Shown here: positions 6,555 to 8,032 of the stretch, piece after piece
Position numbering within the stretch: position 1 is the first letter of the stretch
Layout of the letters: every line of letters begins with the position of its first letter
NCBI GenBank assembly: GCA_046541515.1
Contig: JBKHDD010000208.1
Span: 1-8,032, forward strand
Direction of reading: 5' to 3'
Length of the DNA: 8,032 bases
Source of the DNA: CAYFVR01 sp046541515
GTDB taxonomy: Bacteria > Desulfobacterota > Desulfobacteria > Desulfobacterales > Desulfococcaceae
Notes under the pieces: generated by a model
Seen by the model: only the letters and a program-made list of their open reading frames with translations
Databases searched by the model: none
Told to the model about the DNA's origin: nothing
Program-made: the position numbers and the translations under genes

Positions 6555-8032
6555 ATGGATCGAAAGCGGTTGTTGGCGGATTTGAAAAAGTTGATCGACC
6601 GGGTGGAGGCGGACCTGCGGGAGCGGGCGGAGCCGAGGGGGGCGTGGCCCGAATTTCACGAGCGGTTGACGGCGGAATACGAGAAGGCCCGGAAGGCGGA
6701 GCGGACGGCGGTGACGTTTGAGGAATGGCGGGGGGAGCAGATCGCCCAGAAGGCGGCGGCCTGGATTTTGTCGTGCGTGTTTGCGCGGTTTTTGGAAGAC
6801 AACGCGCTGGTGGACCCGCCCCGGATTTCCGGGACGGGAGATCGGCTGCGGCGGGCCCGGGACGAGCACGAGTTGTTTTTTCGGGAACATCCCAAGGAGA
6901 CGGATCGGGAGTATCTGTTGGCGACGTTCGAGGGGATTCGGGCCTTGCCGGCGGGGGAGGAGATTTTCGGGCCGCACAATGCCATCCATCTGTTTCCCGG
7001 CTGGCTGGGCGGCGACATGGCCGGGGAGCTGCTGGCCTTTTTTCAGCGGATCGATCCGGAGACCGGCGAGCTGGTCCACGATTTTACGGACCCGGAATGG
7101 GATACGCGGTTTCTGGCGGATTTGTACCAGGACCTTTCCGAATTGGCCAAGAAGAAGTACGCGCTGCTCCAGACGCCGGATTTTGTGGAGGCGTTTATTT
7201 TGGATCGGACCCTGGAACCGGCGATTGAAGAGTTTGGGCTGAACGCCGCGCCGGTGAAGGGGCGGGGCGGCGAGGCGTTGACGGGGCCGGGGTTTCGGAT
7301 GATCGATCCCGCCTGCGGGCCGGGCCATTTTTTGCTGGGGGCGTTCGACCGGATTTTGGACCGGTGGCAGCGGCGGGAACCGGCGACTTCGGTGGTGGAA
7401 TTGGTGAACCGGGCGCTGGGGAGCGTCCACGGGGTGGATATCAATCCCTTCGCGGTGGGGATTGCCAAGTTCCGGCTGCTGTTGCGGGCCATGGCGGCGT
7501 GCGGCCGGCGGCGGCTGGCGGATTGTCCGAATTTTTCGCTGAATCTGGCCTGCGGGGATTCGCTGCTCCACGGCGAGGGGTTTTTGCACCAGGAAAGTTT
7601 GCCGCTGGAGACGGAAACGGGGATTTCCCACTGGTACGAGACGGAGGATTGGGACGCGCTGCGGCGGATTTTGCGGATTGGGGCGTACCATGCGGTGGTG
7701 GCGAATCCGCCGTATATCACGGTGAAGGACAAGGCGGTGAATCGGGCGTGCCGGGTGCGGTATCCGGAGGTTTGCCATCGGCAGTATTCGCTGGCCATGC
7801 CGTTCATGCAGCGGATTTTCGAGTTGACCTGTCCGGACGGGTTTACGGGGCAGATTACGGCCAATTCGTTTATGAAGCGGGAGTTTGGAAAGAAATTGGT
7901 GGAGGAGTTTCTGCCGAAGGTGGATTTGACCCATGTGATCGATACGAGCGGGGCGTACATTCCGGGGCACGGGACGCCGACGGTGATTTTGTTCGGGCGG
8001 AACCGGAAGCCATTGGGTTCCACGGTGCGGAC
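6555..8032 (+). CDS. pglX: BREX type 2 (Pgl) adenine-specific DNA methyltransferase PglX, N-terminal part
   Basis: The frame is open for 492 codons to the window edge, so the C-terminal part is missing; BREX-2 PglX proteins are usually about 1200 aa. After an all-alpha N-terminal region, methyltransferase motif I is DPACGPGHF at residues 251-259 (S-adenosylmethionine binding), an acidic motif II residue is D295 in GVDIN, and motif IV is NPPYI at 384-388, the gamma-class N6-adenine signature. The later TANSFMKREFGKK and GTPTVILFGRN segments are typical of PglX and related type IIG-like enzymes. PglX methylates an asymmetric host site that distinguishes self from phage DNA; in the Streptomyces Pgl system it also depends on PglZ to restrain its toxicity. 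The target-recognition domain is not visible. ATG 6555 is chosen because no in-frame ATG, GTG or TTG with a site lies nearby upstream; AAAGG (6538-6542) is 12 bases away, which is long. Codon use differs from pglW (GGG, ACG, GCG, TTT and ATT favoured). Confidence 0.9.
   Translation, partial: MDRKRLLADLKKLIDRVEADLRERAEPRGAWPEFHERLTAEYEKARKAERTAVTFEEWRGEQIAQKAAAWILSCVFARFLEDNALVDPPRISGTGDRLRRARDEHELFFREHPKETDREYLLATFEGIRALPAGEEIFGPHNAIHLFPGWLGGDMAGELLAFFQRIDPETGELVHDFTDPEWDTRFLADLYQDLSELAKKKYALLQTPDFVEAFILDRTLEPAIEEFGLNAAPVKGRGGEALTGPGFRMIDPACGPGHFLLGAFDRILDRWQRREPATSVVELVNRALGSVHGVDINPFAVGIAKFRLLLRAMAACGRRRLADCPNFSLNLACGDSLLHGEGFLHQESLPLETETGISHWYETEDWDALRRILRIGAYHAVVANPPYITVKDKAVNRACRVRYPEVCHRQYSLAMPFMQRIFELTCPDGFTGQITANSFMKREFGKKLVEEFLPKVDLTHVIDTSGAYIPGHGTPTVILFGRNRKPLGSTVR

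Noticed and set aside
6444..7970. Minus-strand open frame of 508 codons opposite pglX
   Set aside because: The R-, P- and Q-rich product has no domain; the plus strand carries methyltransferase motifs I and IV in order.
1..8032. CRISPR array, tRNA, rRNA or insertion sequence
   Set aside because: No regularly spaced direct repeats, no tRNA-like cloverleaf, no rRNA signatures and no transposase frame were seen on either strand.

Overview
The window is GC-rich DNA (clearly above 60% by eye) with two ordinary housekeeping-type genes on the left and the start of a phage-defence locus on the right. The OpgC-type membrane protein and the FemAB-like transferase suggest a Gram-negative bacterium. The base and codon style recalls Desulfobacterota or neighbouring proteobacterial lineages, but no marker gene fixes the taxonomy, so that placement is a guess.

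Left part (1-1755): a FemAB/FemX-like acyltransferase gene runs leftward off the window edge (1-395, minus strand). It is divergent from an opgC-like gene (507-1724, plus strand) encoding a protein with about ten membrane segments. The 111-base divergent spacer holds a perfect 12-bp palindrome and an isolated TTGACA. A G+C-rich hairpin with a T6 tail follows opgC, and then a larger AT-rich stem-loop with an 11-base T-rich tail. Together they separate this block from the defence genes.

Right part (1940-8032): two genes that I read as the first two components of a type 2 BREX (Pgl) anti-phage system. pglW (1940-6262, 1440 aa) encodes a NERD domain with its nuclease-like signature intact, a degenerate kinase-like domain, a second kinase domain that looks active, a domain resembling the C-terminal domain of RNA polymerase alpha, a sigma-region-4-like helix-turn-helix, and a conserved C-terminal region of unknown function. 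pglX (6555 to beyond 8032) encodes an N6-adenine DNA methyltransferase with motif I (DPACGPGHF) and motif IV (NPPY) present; its target-recognition part and C-terminus lie outside the window. A 292-base spacer rich in hairpins separates the two genes, which argues against simple co-translation and suggests separate control of the methyltransferase.

In known Pgl/BREX-2 systems PglX modifies host DNA, PglW is a Ser/Thr kinase, and PglY (ATPase) and PglZ (alkaline-phosphatase fold) complete the system. pglY, pglZ and accessory genes would be expected to the right of 8032. The most interesting points are the near-complete retention of alpha-CTD DNA-contact residues inside a defence kinase, the tandem dead and live kinase domains, the hairpin-packed pglW-pglX spacer, and the sharp codon-usage change at pglX.
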